64,000 bases of DNA from CAVXYG01 sp963706835 (GCA_963706835.1 CAVPOB010000040.1:262480-326479), one strand, 5' to 3'. Positions 28,310 through 37,727 are shown, numbered from the stretch's first letter. Notes: generated by a model not told the origin, from the letters alone. Numbers and translations: made by a program.

Positions 28310-29101
28310 ATGCCGGAGCCGGAGCCGGGGCACAGCCACAGCAGCGAGCGGCAAGCCGCCGACATCGTGCACCTGCTCGCGAACGCAGAGCGCGTGTTCG
28401 TCCTGAGCGGCGCGGGGATGTCAACAGAGTCGGGGATCGCGGACTTCCGCGGCCCCAACGGACTGTGGACCCGCAATCCGGCGGCTGCGAGGATGTTCGA
28501 CATCGAGGCCTATCGGGCCAATCGCGACGTGCGCATGGCGGCCTGGGAGCAGCGGCTCCACAGCCCCATCCGCAGCGCAAGCCCCAACGACGGCCACCGC
28601 GCATTGGCGGACTGGCAGCGCACGCACAGCGTCACCATCGCCACGCAGAATATCGACGGCCTCCATCAGCAGGCGGGGTCGCAAGACGTCCTGGAACTGC
28701 ATGGCTCGTTCTGGCATTCCCAATGCCTGGACTGCGGTCACCGACTGCCGATCGCTGAGGCATTCGCCCGCCTGGAGCATGGCGAGCAGGACCCGGATTG
28801 TCAGCAATGCGGCGGCATCCTACGCACTGCGACGGTCGCCTTCGGGCAGTCACTGGACCCGTCGGTCTGGCGCAGTGCGGTCGCCGCCGCCCAAGCCGCT
28901 GAGGTGGCCATCGCCATCGGCACCAGTCTGAGCGTCCAGCCCGCGGCCTCGCTGTGCACCGCCGCGGCGGCGACCGGCGCAGCGACCATCGTGATCAACG
29001 AGCAGCCCACGGAATTCGATGCGGCTGCCGACCTCGTGGTCCGTGCGAGCATCGGCCCCCTGCTGGCCGCGGTGAGCGCCGGTCTAGCGGCCAGGGCGTG
29101 A
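28310..29101 (+). CDS. Sir2-family NAD-dependent protein deacylase
   Basis: 263 residues. NAD site: VFVLSGAGMSTESGIADFRG, then TQNIDGLHQQAGS. Catalytic His131 is in VLELHGSFWHSQC. A zinc ribbon is formed by Cys139, Cys142, Cys164 and Cys167. IGTSLSVQPAASL and INEQPTEFDAAAD complete the Rossmann part. It is a CobB-like bacterial sirtuin; the YxxR desuccinylase pair is not evident, so deacetylation is the safer guess. Its end overlaps the convergent neighbour by 18 bases. Confidence 0.92.
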   Translation: MPEPEPGHSHSSERQAADIVHLLANAERVFVLSGAGMSTESGIADFRGPNGLWTRNPAAARMFDIEAYRANRDVRMAAWEQRLHSPIRSASPNDGHRALADWQRTHSVTIATQNIDGLHQQAGSQDVLELHGSFWHSQCLDCGHRLPIAEAFARLEHGEQDPDCQQCGGILRTATVAFGQSLDPSVWRSAVAAAQAAEVAIAIGTSLSVQPAASLCTAAAATGAATIVINEQPTEFDAAADLVVRASIGPLLAAVSAGLAARA

Positions 29102-29752
29102 CGCGCTGCGATCCGCTGCGGATTGGCCGCCCTGCCCGGCGGGGGTCTGCACGGGGACTGCCGCGTCGTCTACTGCGGCGAGGTACTCATCGACCGCCCG
29201 CCTGGCCGACACCCTGGCGCGTCGGCCAGCGGCTGCCGCACGCTGCCCGGACGGAGATGCGGCTGCGCGCCGGACCGCATCGCGCGCCGAGACCGTGGCC
29301 CGGGCCGCCGATGGGGTCACCGACCGGGCCAGGCGCTCGGCACGCTCGTCCAGAATCCGCTGCGCATGCCATTCGGCGACGGCGCGCTCGCCACTGCCGG
29401 CCAGTTCGTCGTAGTGCTCGGCGACATCGTCGCGCAGATCGATGACCCGACCCGTGAGTGCGGAGCGCACCTGCTGCGGCAGCGCGCGGGCCTGCGCCCA
29501 TCCCCCCTGCGCCGCCTGGGCCGCGGCTGCCGGAGCACCCGAGATCTGCTCGCGCACCTCATAGCCGTGCTGGTAGGCCGTGGTCACCCAGCGATCCCTC
29601 GTGCTGCGGACCGCGCGTGCGCGCGACTGCACCTCGCCTGGCGCGGCCAGAATGCCGGCGCGCACCCGCAGCAGGAGGCCCACCAGCGCATAGGCCGGGA
29701 CCGGGACATCTTGCCCGCGCATCTTTGCCTGCGCCTGCTCCCACACGTCCAC
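29084..29752 (-). CDS. Alanine/arginine-rich helical protein, unknown
   Basis: 222 residues from a GTG at 29750-29752 with GGAGG upstream (VDVWEQAQAKMRGQDVPVPA). A hydrophobic helix (YALVGLLLRVRAGILAAPG) leads into long amphipathic helices (TRDRWVTTAYQHGYEVREQI; RVIDLRDDVAEHYDELAGSG) and an Arg/Ala-rich basic tail. It resembles phasin- or histone-like helical proteins only in composition; no family assigned. It overlaps the sirtuin end on the opposite strand. Confidence 0.6.
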   Translation of the reverse strand: MDVWEQAQAKMRGQDVPVPAYALVGLLLRVRAGILAAPGEVQSRARAVRSTRDRWVTTAYQHGYEVREQISGAPAAAAQAAQGGWAQARALPQQVRSALTGRVIDLRDDVAEHYDELAGSGERAVAEWHAQRILDERAERLARSVTPSAARATVSARDAVRRAAASPSGQRAAAAGRRARVSARRAVDEYLAAVDDAAVPVQTPAGQGGQSAADRSASRPGR

Positions 29753-29902
29753 GGGTCCTCCTCGCCGCTCCGGGGGGCGGAGCTCTCGCCGGTCAGATTG
29801 GCACCTATTGTGGCCCCGCCACCGACTGGTGCCCGGCAACGACGCGGCCGAGCAGCCGCAAATCCGACCGCCGATGCTGCACCGGGGTTTGCGGCAGCGC
29901 CG

Positions 29903-30367
29903 TCACGGACGGTTGCGGGCGCGCGGGCGCAACAGCCCGGGCGCCGTCGTCCCCAGCGCCAGTGACAGCACAACGGCCCCCGCGGTCAACAGATCGTCCA
30001 GCGCCCGAGCCAGGAGCACCGTCGACTGCGCATCGTCGCCGCTGGCCGCGACGAGCTCCCCGACGGCACCCAACCCGTCGAACATCAGCGCGCCCGGGAT
30101 CAGCGGGATGACCGGCGCGAAAGCATAGACCGGCGAGGCCTCTCCGGTGGCCGGGCCCAGCAGGTAGGCACCGGCCCCGACCAGGAAGGCGGCCACCAGG
30201 GATGCGGCCGCCAGGCTCAGCCCGATCTCCTCCATACCGGAGCGGGCCAGGTGAGCGGCGACGGCGAGCAGCGCGATCGGGACGAGGGTGCGTCGGCGCA
30301 CGTTGAAGAACAGCGCGAAGCCCAGGGCTGCCGGTGCCGCCCACAGCGAGAGCCAGAAGTCGGCCAT
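29903..30367 (-). CDS. ThrE-type exporter, C-terminal half (DUF3815-like)
   Basis: 154 residues, essentially all membrane: MADFWLSLWAAPAALGFALF, VPIALLAVAAHLARSGMEEI, AAASLVAAFLVGAGAYLLGP, the FAPVIPLIPGALMFDGLGAV loop typical of ThrE C-domains, and a last helix. In Corynebacterium ThrE both halves are in one polypeptide; here they are two genes coupled by a one-base TGATG overlap. Likely exports threonine, serine or small peptides. Confidence 0.85.
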   Translation of the reverse strand: MADFWLSLWAAPAALGFALFFNVRRRTLVPIALLAVAAHLARSGMEEIGLSLAAASLVAAFLVGAGAYLLGPATGEASPVYAFAPVIPLIPGALMFDGLGAVGELVAASGDDAQSTVLLARALDDLLTAGAVVLSLALGTTAPGLLRPRARNRP

Positions 30368-31143
30368 CACCACGTCCCCCACAGGCCCAGCGACAGCGCC
30401 ACGCCGAGGCCGCTGGCCAGCACGATCACCAGGGACATCGTCAGGCGCACCACGCCGTTGAGGTAGTGGCCGCCGATGAGGTCTGCTGTGCCGTTCAGCA
30501 GCGGCACCCCCGGCACCAGGTAGAGCACGCAGGCAGCCAGCGCCGGATTGGGCGTCGCGGTCACCGAGCCCAGCGCCGCGACGATGCTGGTGCTGACGAA
30601 TGCCGCGGCCAGGCAGAAGATGAAGGGCTGATACTTCCAGCCGGCCATCTTGTGGCGCACGCCCGCCCCGACCCAACCGCCCAGGGTCGCCGCGAGAATG
30701 CCGGAGACGTCGGCGCCGAACAGCGCGGCCAGACCGCCGCAGGCGACGCCGAGCATGGCCAGGACCAGCGCCTGCGGGTAGCGGCGCTCGGTGGTCTCGA
30801 TGGCGTCGAGGCGCTCCCGGATCCCGCTCGGGGACAACTCCGGGGCGTCGCGGGTCAGCTGCGACAGCGCCGAGAGTTCGGAGAAGTCGATACCGATGCG
30901 GGGGGTGCGCTGAAAGGCGGTGCGGCTCCACCCGCCACGATGCACGGTCAGCCCGACCACGACCGATGTGACGCTGCTGTCCACCCGCTCGGCGCCCATC
31001 GCCGTGGCCACGGCATGCATGGTGTCGTACACACGGCTGGTATAGCCGCCGGACATCTGCGTGCGGACCCCCGCTTCCAGAGCCGTCTGCAGGGCGGTTT
31101 CCAGACTGGCGCGCTCTGGATCGACCGCGCTGTCCTCGGACAT
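30367..31143 (-). CDS. ThrE-type exporter, N-terminal half (DUF1212-like)
   Basis: 258 residues. The soluble N-terminal domain (residues 1-120; GGYTSRVYDTMHAVATAMGA and VHRGGWSRTAFQRTPRIGID) is the hydrolase-like part of ThrE. Five or so helices follow: QALVLAMLGVACGGLAALFG, SGILAATLGGWVGAGVRHKM, FIFCLAAAFVSTSIVAALGS, PALAACVLYLVPGVPLLNGT and a last one. Partner of the downstream half. Repeat element copy 2 begins about 50 bases upstream of the ATG. Confidence 0.87.
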   Translation of the reverse strand: MSEDSAVDPERASLETALQTALEAGVRTQMSGGYTSRVYDTMHAVATAMGAERVDSSVTSVVVGLTVHRGGWSRTAFQRTPRIGIDFSELSALSQLTRDAPELSPSGIRERLDAIETTERRYPQALVLAMLGVACGGLAALFGADVSGILAATLGGWVGAGVRHKMAGWKYQPFIFCLAAAFVSTSIVAALGSVTATPNPALAACVLYLVPGVPLLNGTADLIGGHYLNGVVRLTMSLVIVLASGLGVALSLGLWGTW

Positions 31144-31191
31144 GGCCCCAGCCTAGTGCGGCAGCGCTGCGGTGGGGGGCGCGGTTGCGGG

Positions 31192-32158
31192 TCAGGGCAA
31201 TCGGGAGTGTGGCGGCTACGACGCGTGCGGGTGGAGTGAGCTGGACGTCTGGGGTTTGGGTCGCGTCCCGGTTTTCTGGCGGGTCCAGTGGCGTGGACGG
31301 TCCCGGCCCCCTGCGCCGGGGGACGCCTGCACCCGGTTCGGGGGTCTGCACCCGCTGCGGGGGCGGAACCAGCCGGATCGGGGCCAGGTCTGCACCCGGT
31401 TCGGGGGTTTGCACCCGCCGCGGGGGCGGAACCAGCCGGATCGGGGCTCACAGCCACCGCACCGGGTGCAAACCCCCACGCCGGGTGCACAGTTGCCGCC
31501 CCTGAGTCGCTTCCAGCCCCCGCAACGGGTGCAAACCCCCGCAACGGGTGCACCTTGGCTCCACGGGGGGTGCCCTCAAGCCCCGCCTGGGCGCAAACCC
31601 CGCAACCGGTGCACAGTCTGGGGTTGACCCCGTGGTCGCGTCCCGGTTTTCTGGCGGGTCCAGTGGCGTGGACGGTCCCGGCCCCCTGCGCCGGGGGACG
31701 CCTGCACCCGGTTCGGGGTCTGCACCCGCTGCGGGGGCGGAACCAGCCGGATCGGGGCCAGGTCTGCACCCGGTTCGGGGGTCTGCACCCGCTGCGGGGG
31801 CGGAACCAGCCGGATCGAGGCTCACAGCCACCGCACCGGGTGCAAACCCCCACGCCGGGTGCACAGTTGCCGCCCCTGAGTCGCTTCCAGCCCCCGCAAC
31901 GGGTGCAAACCCCCGCAACGGGTGCACCTTGGCTCCACGGGGGGTGCGTCAAGCCCCGCCCTGGGCGCAAACCCCGCAACCGGTGCACAGTCGCGCCACC
32001 GGGGGGTGTCCGCAACTCAACTCTCAGCTCCGCACCGGGCGACGACACCCGCAGGAACCGCGGTTCCGTCCCCGCCGGATGACCCGCGAAACCCCCGTCC
32101 CCGCGCAAGCCGCCCACCCGCGGCCACCGGCCAAGCAGTACGCGCTGGATTGCGACAA
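31192..32158. repeat. Dispersed TGCACCC element, copy 2 (967 bp, A end left, B end right)
   Basis: Fills the divergent space between the ThrE gene and the Nudix gene. The left boundary TCAGGGCAATCGGGAGTGTG is end type A. The right boundary, read inward on the minus strand, gives TTGTCGCAATCCAGCGCGTA, end type B. Inside are forward modules (TCTGCACCCGGTTCGGGGG; TTTGCACCCGCCGCGGGGGC) followed by inverted modules. A block beginning TCGCGTCCCGGTTTTCTGGC at 31260 repeats at 31636, a 375-base tandem duplication with only small differences. No coding signal. Confidence 0.9.
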
Positions 32159-32177
32159 GCCGGAATAAGGTGGGGGC

Positions 32178-32666
32178 GTGCAGTCGGCCCACCTGCCGCG
32201 CCGCGAGCGATCCGCGGTCCGGGCGATCCTGCTCGATCCGGCGCAGCGGGTGCTCCTGCTGCGCGGCCGGGATCCGGCGGCGCCACAGTCTGCCGCGTGG
32301 TGGTTCACCCCAGGCGGTGGCCGGCATGCCGCCGAGGACCCCGGCACCGCGCTGCGGCGGGAGTGCTGGGAGGAGCTCGGCTTCGTGCCGGACCGCTTCA
32401 TCGGGCCGCTGGCGCACCGTCGGTACGAGTTCCCGTTCGACGATCACTGGCTGGTTCAGCAGACCGAGTACTACGCCGCTGCGGTCCCCGCCTTCCGGCC
32501 GACGCCGCAGGCGCTGTCCGAGCTGGAGCAGCGGGTGCTGCTGGGGTGGCGCTGGTGGCCGAGGTCCCTGCTCGACCGCAGCGCCGAGACGATCTACCCC
32601 ACGGACTTGGCGGACCTGATCGCGGCGGCGATCGCCGAGCCGTCGTGGCCGCCCGCTACAGCGTGA
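32178..32666 (+). CDS. Nudix hydrolase
   Basis: 162 residues, GTG start eight or so bases after AAGGTGGGG. The Nudix box spans residues 47-69 (GGGRHAAEDPGTALRRECWE then ELGF), matching Gx5Ex7REUxEExGU. The rest (RYEFPFDDHWLVQQTEYYAA; GWRWWPRSLLDRSAETIYPT) fits MutT-like proteins. Substrate unknown. Its promoter must lie in or at the edge of the repeat element that ends 20 bases upstream. Confidence 0.9.
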   Translation: MQSAHLPRRERSAVRAILLDPAQRVLLLRGRDPAAPQSAAWWFTPGGGRHAAEDPGTALRRECWEELGFVPDRFIGPLAHRRYEFPFDDHWLVQQTEYYAAAVPAFRPTPQALSELEQRVLLGWRWWPRSLLDRSAETIYPTDLADLIAAAIAEPSWPPATA

Positions 32667-33010
32667 TGACCGTCGCCCGCGCCAGGGTGAAACGGATCAT
32701 CGCATCCCGGGCCGGTTCCAGCGTGATGCCGCGGGCCAGCAGCGCATCGACGGCACCGAGCTTGCGCGCGAAGTTGCCGCAGGCCGATACCGGGATCGCC
32801 GCGCTGCACCAGGGCATCGATGCCGGCGTTGAACGTGCGGCGCTCCGGGTCGCTCAACGCCCGCTGCGCGCCTGCGAAGACGAAGACCTCCAGCCGCACA
32901 CCGCGCTCCTCGGCCACGTCGGCGATCCGCCCGGCCACGGTGACTGCCCCGATCAGCGCGTCGCTGTCCGGCGATACGACATGCAGCACGGTGGTTCGCG
33001 AACTGGTCAC
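32656..33010 (-). CDS. DsrE-like sulfur-relay family protein, frame-broken
   Basis: From a GTG at 33008-33010: VTSSRTTVLHVVSPDSDALI, then RIADVAEERGVRLEVFVFAG and RRTFNAGIDALVQRG. The frame breaks near 32795; the other frame continues IPVSACGNFARKLGAVDALL and ends FTLARATVITL at 32656. The restored protein of about 118 residues has the DsrE/DsrF fold pattern, including a cysteine (SACGN) where members carry persulfide. Its 3' end overlaps the Nudix gene by 11 bases on opposite strands. It follows the HD gene closely. Confidence 0.72.
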
Positions 33011-33017
33011 ACCGGCA

Positions 33018-33681
33018 TCACCCGCCGATGGCCGACAGGTGCCGGTCGATGTCGGCGAGCAGTTGCGGCGGCACCCCCTGCGCCACCGCATCGCGCAGGG
33101 ATCGGTAGTACCACCGCGTACCGTCCGGAACCTCCGCTGCGCCGCTGCAGAGCGGTCTCCCCCGCTTCGGCGTACTCGGCGGCCGTCTCGCTGAGGTTGT
33201 GCAGCTTGTCGCAGGCGATGACGAGGCAGGAGCCGGGATCAGCGACCGGTGACTGCGGATCGGCCAATCGCGCGATCGCGGCGACGTAGCGCTCCTTGCG
33301 CTGCCGCCACGGCGCCCGCTCGCGGCCGGACGGCGGCAGCTCGTCGGAGCAGCGGTCCACGATCTCGGCGACCCGCTCCCCGAACAGCGCGCCGATCTCC
33401 AGCAGTGCCTGCTGACCGCCGGCGTCCTCGGCGACATCGTGCAGCAGTGCGGCGATGGCGAGATCCTCCGGCAGATCCTGGCGGTGCTGCCCTTGCGGAT
33501 CCACGTGCCGCCAGACCAGGATCGACACGGCGACGGGGTGGGCGATGTAGGGGGTGCGCCACTGGTCCTTGCGTTCTTGGGCGGCGTGCTGCAGCGCGGC
33601 GAAGGCCATCGCCATGGGATAGCGCTCGCTGTATCGGGCGCCATCGGGCAGTTGCAGACGATCCGGGAAGCCATCGCTCAC
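33018..33681 (-). CDS. HD-domain protein of the RelA/SpoT hydrolase (MESH1-like) type, frame-broken
   Basis: GTG start; VSDGFPDRLQLPDGARYSER leads to RTPYIAHPVAVSILVWRHVD, AIAALLHDVAEDAGGQQALL (HD metal motif) and LVIACDKLHNLSETAAEYAE. The pattern AHPxxVA / LLHDVxED / DKLHN is that of stand-alone (p)ppGpp hydrolases. The frame breaks near 33130; the ending in the other frame is YRSLRDAVAQGVPPQLLADI and stops at 33018. No synthetase domain. Nucleotide substrate is inferred from the fold. Confidence 0.8.
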
Positions 33682-33720
33682 ACCGGAAACCGTAACCCGC
33701 GGCCGATGGGTCCGTTGGCC

Positions 33721-34519
33721 CTACTCCGGGATGAAGCCCTGGTCGAGGTTCCACGGCTGGATGGGGCTGTTCTGGAGGATCCAGGCTTCCAGCTCGCGCA
33801 TCCCGCCGGTGATGACCAGCACGCCGATGAGGACGAACACCGCGCCCAGACCGCGGCGGAACCAGCCGTGGGGGTCGGCGGCCCAGCGCGCCCCGGCGAC
33901 GGCCCGCTGGCCCGAGCAGCGCGATCACCAGCAGCGTTCCGGACAGGCCGATGACGTAGGCGATGAGCAGCAGCAGTCCGTAGCCGAAATCGGCCGGCAG
34001 CACGGTCACGATGACGTAGCCGTACAGCGGGCTGCAGGAGGTGAAGACCGGCCCAAGAGCAGCTCCGGTCAGGACTTGGCCGCTCACCCCCTCGCGACTG
34101 CGGGCCGCGTTCAGGCCAGCGGCGGAGCGGGACTGCAGCTGCAGCGCCATCGCGATGCGCTCCCACAGCCCCGGGAACAGCGCGACCAGGCCCAGGCCGA
34201 TCAGCAGCCCGCCAGAGACCCACTGCCAGACCTCCGGCGGGATCCCGATGAGCGCGGTCGTGGCCTTCAGCGCCAGCGTGAACACCAGGATGGACACGCC
34301 GAGCGATCCGGTGATGATCAGCGCGCGCCGCCGTCCGGCCGCGCGAACCCGGGTCGCTGTTGCCGTCCCGCCGCCTCCTGGGCCGCCGCCCGGGCCCGTC
34401 GGCGCCGCGCCGGCCGGGCCGGCGACCGAACTGCCGACGATCACCGGCAGCAGCGGCAGCACGCACGGCGCCAACGTGGTCAGGATGCCGGCGACGAACG
34501 CTCCGAGCAGTGCGAGCAT
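33721..34519 (-). CDS. CcdA/DsbD-type thiol-disulfide transporter, frame-broken
   Basis: MLALLGAFVAGILTTLAPCV carries the first conserved Cys in a TLAPCVLPLLP motif, and VLTGAALGPVFTSCSPLYGY carries the second: the pair that shuttles electrons across the membrane. About six helices, with a Gly/Pro/Ala-rich loop after the first. Near 33915 one C too many breaks the frame; restored, it reads LLGQRAVAGARWAADPHGWF and ends PWNLDQGFIPE. It follows the thioredoxin lipoprotein gene by seven bases and presumably reduces it. Confidence 0.87.
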
Positions 34520-34526
34520 GGGTGCC

Positions 34527-35034
34527 TCAGACGACCTGGTCGGCGACCTGGTCGACCGTGTTGGAGCCGGTCCACTTGGTCACCTCGTTGCCGGCCTGGT
34601 CCACCTGGACGAAGGTGTGCTGGACGGTCACGCCGTACTGCTGGCGCAGCTGCGGTGTTGTCGTCGAAGTCCACGCTGACCACCGTCAGACCGGCCGGGA
34701 AGGCCTCCTGGCTGAAGTTGGCGTCGGCGACCGGCACGTCGGGCACCAGTCGGCGTTGAAGAACAGCACCACGTCCGCCCCGGCGTACTGCCCGGGGTCG
34801 TTGCTGTAGTCGCTATAGGTGACGTATCCGCCCGCCGCTTCGGCCGCAGACGGTTCAGCGTCGGCGGGCGTCGCCACCGCAGACGCCTCCGGCTCGGTGG
34901 CCGGGGTCGGGTGGCGGACTGCTCCGCCTGCGCTGCCGGCGTCGCGTCGGCTCCTCGGCGCCGGCGCATCCGGCGAGCGCGAGCACTGCCACCAGCCCGG
35001 CCGCAGTCGCAGCCGTCAATCGGAGTCGTTGCAC
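34527..35034 (-). CDS. Thioredoxin-like lipoprotein, frame-broken
   Basis: GTG start at 35032-35034 after GAGGAAGGA. Signal peptide VQRLRLTAATAAGLVAVLAL with lipobox LAGC, an Ala/Glu/Pro linker, then YVTYSDYSNDPGQYAGADVV and the redox site FFNADWCPTCR (CPTC). Continuation in other frames: ADANFSQEAFPAGLTVVSVD, then a C-terminal stretch containing VQHTFVQVDQAGNEVTKWTG and ending at 34527. Breaks near 34930, 34745 and 34665. An extracytoplasmic thiol oxidoreductase working with the next gene, CcdA. Confidence 0.83.
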
Positions 35035-35189
35035 GGCACGTCCTTCCTCGCAGGGATTCGTCTCACTGCTTCCATGAAACGTCGTGCGGCGCTGGCCGGC
35101 CAACTCACGGTGCTTACGATCCCCTTACCGGCCGGTGCGCGGCACCGCTCCCACTCCCCTCGACGAGGCCGCGGGGGCATCCTGGGAGC

Positions 35190-35891
35190 GTGGCCGCTTC
35201 CGTCCTCGTCGTCGACGACGACCCGACCGTGACCGAAGTCGTGGCTGCGTACCTGGCACAGGCCGGCTTCTCGCCGCTCGTCGCGGCCGACGGGACCGGC
35301 GCCCTGGAGCTGGACACCGCGCACAACCCGGACCTCATCGTGCTGGACCTCATGATGCCCGGCATCGACGGGCTGGAGGTCTGCCGGCAGGTTCGCCTGC
35401 GCCGGCCGCGGGTGCCGATCGTCATGGTCACGGCGCGTGGTGAGGAGGACGACCGGATCGCCGGGCTGGAGGCCGGGGCCGACGACTACCTGGTCAAGCC
35501 GTTCAGCCCGCGGGAACTCGTGCTGCGCGTGCAATCGGTGCTGCGCCGCGCCACCGGGTCGGACGAACCGCCGCAGGACGCGCAGCCGGAACTGCTCATC
35601 GACGGCACTCTGGTCGTGCGGCCGCGGGCACGGACCGCCGAGCTGGACGGAGCCGAGGTCGTGCTGACGACCAGGGAGTACGAACTGTTGGTCCACTTCC
35701 TCACCCACCCCGGCGTGGCCTTCAGCCGCGAACAGCTGCTGTCGCAGGTATGGGGCTGGGACTTCGGCGACCAGTCCACGGTGACGGTCCATGTCCGCAG
35801 ATTGCGCGAGAAGATCGAAGCGGACCCGGCCCAACCGCACCGGATCGCGACCGTGTGGGGCGTGGGCTACCGCTGGGACGGCCAGTCATGA
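35190..35891 (+). CDS. OmpR/PhoB-family response regulator
   Basis: 233 residues from a GTG preceded by GGGAGC. Receiver domain: acidic pocket VVDDDP (residues 8-12), phospho-acceptor Asp53 in LIVLDLMMPGIDG, switch Thr in VMVTARGEE and Lys in DDYLVKPFSP. C-terminal winged helix: LTTREYELLVHFLTHPGVAF, QVWGWDFGDQSTVTVHVRRL and RIATVWGVGYRWDG. It overlaps the kinase gene by four bases (ATGA). The target genes are not evident. Confidence 0.95.
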   Translation: MAASVLVVDDDPTVTEVVAAYLAQAGFSPLVAADGTGALELDTAHNPDLIVLDLMMPGIDGLEVCRQVRLRRPRVPIVMVTARGEEDDRIAGLEAGADDYLVKPFSPRELVLRVQSVLRRATGSDEPPQDAQPELLIDGTLVVRPRARTAELDGAEVVLTTREYELLVHFLTHPGVAFSREQLLSQVWGWDFGDQSTVTVHVRRLREKIEADPAQPHRIATVWGVGYRWDGQS

Positions 35892-37000
35892 CCGGGCTCG
35901 CCACGCTGCCGGCCATGGCCCTGCACGCCATGTCGGAGCAGACCAGGACCGGGATCGGAGCGGTCGGGCTCGCCGCCGGTCTGGCGTTCCTGGTCGGCTT
36001 GTTCAGCGTCGTCCTCGTGCAGCGCATCGCCCGCCGCAACCGGGTCGCGGCCAGTTGGCTGGCACCGATCTTCCTCGTGGCGACGGTGGGAGCGGGCGTG
36101 CTGGTGAGTGCGCAAGCTATGGTGCTGGGCTCGCAAGAGGTCGCCATCATGGCCGCCGTCCTCGCCGTGACGGCAACGATCGCGGTGGTGTTCGGACTCA
36201 CCCTGGCGCGGGAGGTGCGCCGCGCGGAGGAGCGGCACGCAGCCGCGGAGGCCCAGCGCCAGCGGGATGCCGAGGTCGAGGCGAAGCGGCGCGAGCTCTT
36301 CAGCTGGATGTCGCACGATCTGCGCACGCCGCTGGCGCGCATGAAGGTGATCACCGAGGCGCTCAGCGACGGAGTGGCGCCCGACCCCGCCCGGTACGCC
36401 CGGCAGCTCGGTCAGGAAGTCGATGCGCTGGCGCTGCTGGTCGATGACCTGTTCGCCCTGTCCCGCCTGACCGGTCCCCGCTCGGCCGTGCGTCGGCAGC
36501 GAATCGACTTGGCAGATGTTGCCTCCGATGCCTTGGCCAGTGCCGGCCCGTCGGCGCGCGCCGGCGACATCGCCCTGGTCGGCTCGGCGGATTCGACGGC
36601 GGTGATCGAAGTCGACCCCACCGACCTGCATCGGGCCGTGCACAACTTGTTGGACAACGCCCTGCGCCACACCCCGCGCGGCGGGACGGTGCGACTCACC
36701 TGCACCCGAGAAGGCGGCTGGGCGGAGTTGGCAGTGGCGGACTCGTGCGGGGGTATTCCCGCAGCGGCGCTGCCGCACGTCTTCGAGCCGGGCTGGCGCG
36801 GGGACGTGGCCCGCAGCCCCGGCGAGCATGCCGGCTTCGGACTGGGCCTGGCGATCGTGCGCCTGGCGGTCCAGCAGCACGGCGGTACGGCATCGGTCCG
36901 CAATGAGGGCAACGGCTGCGTCTTCACGCTGCGACTGCCGATCGCGGCCGTCGATGAGGCTGCGCCGAGACCAACCCCGGCCCAGCGCGGCAACGCGTAG
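35888..37000 (+). CDS. Sensor histidine kinase
   Basis: 370 residues. Three to four hydrophobic helices occupy residues 22-105 with almost no periplasmic loop, so it is an intramembrane-sensing type. A short coiled coil (REVRRAEERHAAAEAQRQRD) leads to the dimerisation box with His143 (LFSWMSHDLRTPLARM). ATP-binding: N box HRAVHNLLDNALRHTPRGG, G1 AVADSCGGIP, and G2 GFGLGLAIVRLAVQQHGG. The signal is unknown; the thioredoxin/CcdA pair is divergent upstream, so envelope redox stress is a possibility only. Confidence 0.94.
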   Translation: MTGLATLPAMALHAMSEQTRTGIGAVGLAAGLAFLVGLFSVVLVQRIARRNRVAASWLAPIFLVATVGAGVLVSAQAMVLGSQEVAIMAAVLAVTATIAVVFGLTLAREVRRAEERHAAAEAQRQRDAEVEAKRRELFSWMSHDLRTPLARMKVITEALSDGVAPDPARYARQLGQEVDALALLVDDLFALSRLTGPRSAVRRQRIDLADVASDALASAGPSARAGDIALVGSADSTAVIEVDPTDLHRAVHNLLDNALRHTPRGGTVRLTCTREGGWAELAVADSCGGIPAAALPHVFEPGWRGDVARSPGEHAGFGLGLAIVRLAVQQHGGTASVRNEGNGCVFTLRLPIAAVDEAAPRPTPAQRGNA

Positions 37001-37002
37001 CC

Positions 37003-37030
37003 GCCGGTCGGACCAGGACGGCCGACCGGC
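37003..37030. terminator. Hairpin between convergent genes
   Basis: A nine-base stem GCCGGTCGG / CCGACCGGC with a ten-base loop lies two bases past the kinase stop and 19 bases before the end of the opposing gene. There is no T tract, but it is well placed for bidirectional termination. Confidence 0.6.
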
Positions 37031-37048
37031 GATGACGACGTGCTCGGG

Positions 37049-37480
37049 CTATTCCTGCTCGCGCAGTTCCTCAGCCGAGGCGGCGGCGGCCCGGCTAGCG
37101 GTCGCGGCCGCCTCCGCGGCGGTCTTGCTCGTGGCCCGCGCGACATCGTCGACGCGCTGCTCGGTGGCATCTGCCGCATTGGCAACGGCGACACCGACGT
37201 TGGCGGCTGCCCCCGAGACCCGTGAGGCTGCCCGTTCGGCGGGCAGTGCAGCAGCGGCGTCGGACACCTTCTGCGCGGCCGCGTCGGTCTTCGCAGCGGC
37301 CGACTGGGCGGCATGGCCGACCCGATCTGCGGCCTTCTCCGCGGCCTCTGCGACCGCGGCGGCCCAGACGTTGGCGGTCGTGGAGACATCCTCCGGCGCG
37401 GTCGAGCCCCGGCGGCGCAGCAGCGCGACCCCGGCAACTGCGCCGGCAGAGGCTGCCATGATCAGCAGTGCTTTCTTCAT
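37049..37480 (-). CDS. Alanine-rich helical membrane-anchored protein, unknown
   Basis: 143 residues: MKKALLIMAASAGAVAGVAL forms an N-terminal anchor, RRR follows, and the rest is a long Ala/Glu/Lys/Asp helix (AAEAAEKAADRVGHAAQSAA; ADATEQRVDDVARATSKTAA) resembling LEA-like or YtxH-like proteins. No enzymatic motif. Probably a periplasmic or cytoplasmic coiled coil. Confidence rests on codon bias and a clear start. Confidence 0.6.
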   Translation of the reverse strand: MKKALLIMAASAGAVAGVALLRRRGSTAPEDVSTTANVWAAAVAEAAEKAADRVGHAAQSAAAKTDAAAQKVSDAAAALPAERAASRVSGAAANVGVAVANAADATEQRVDDVARATSKTAAEAAATASRAAAASAEELREQE

Positions 37481-37727
37481 AGGTCACCTTCTTCGTCCTG
37501 CGGGGCCCGTCCGCAGGCCCCGACTGCTCCGGTCCTACCCACCAGCGCCGACTCTATCCCCGATTCGTCCAAGAGTTTCACGCGCATGCTCACCCGGGGC
37601 GAACCGGAGGCTCCGACAACGGGGCCGAGGGCAGCGCTGCCAGGAACGAAAATCGGAACGCGGCGGATCGATCGACCACCGCCCAACCGTGGCCGATCCA
37701 TACTAGATTTCGCGCAGGAGGTGCGCG

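Noticed and set aside
31185..32447. Proline/glycine/cysteine-rich open frames across repeat copy 2
   Set aside because: Same cause as copy 1; the peptides differ completely between frames and copies, with no conserved start.
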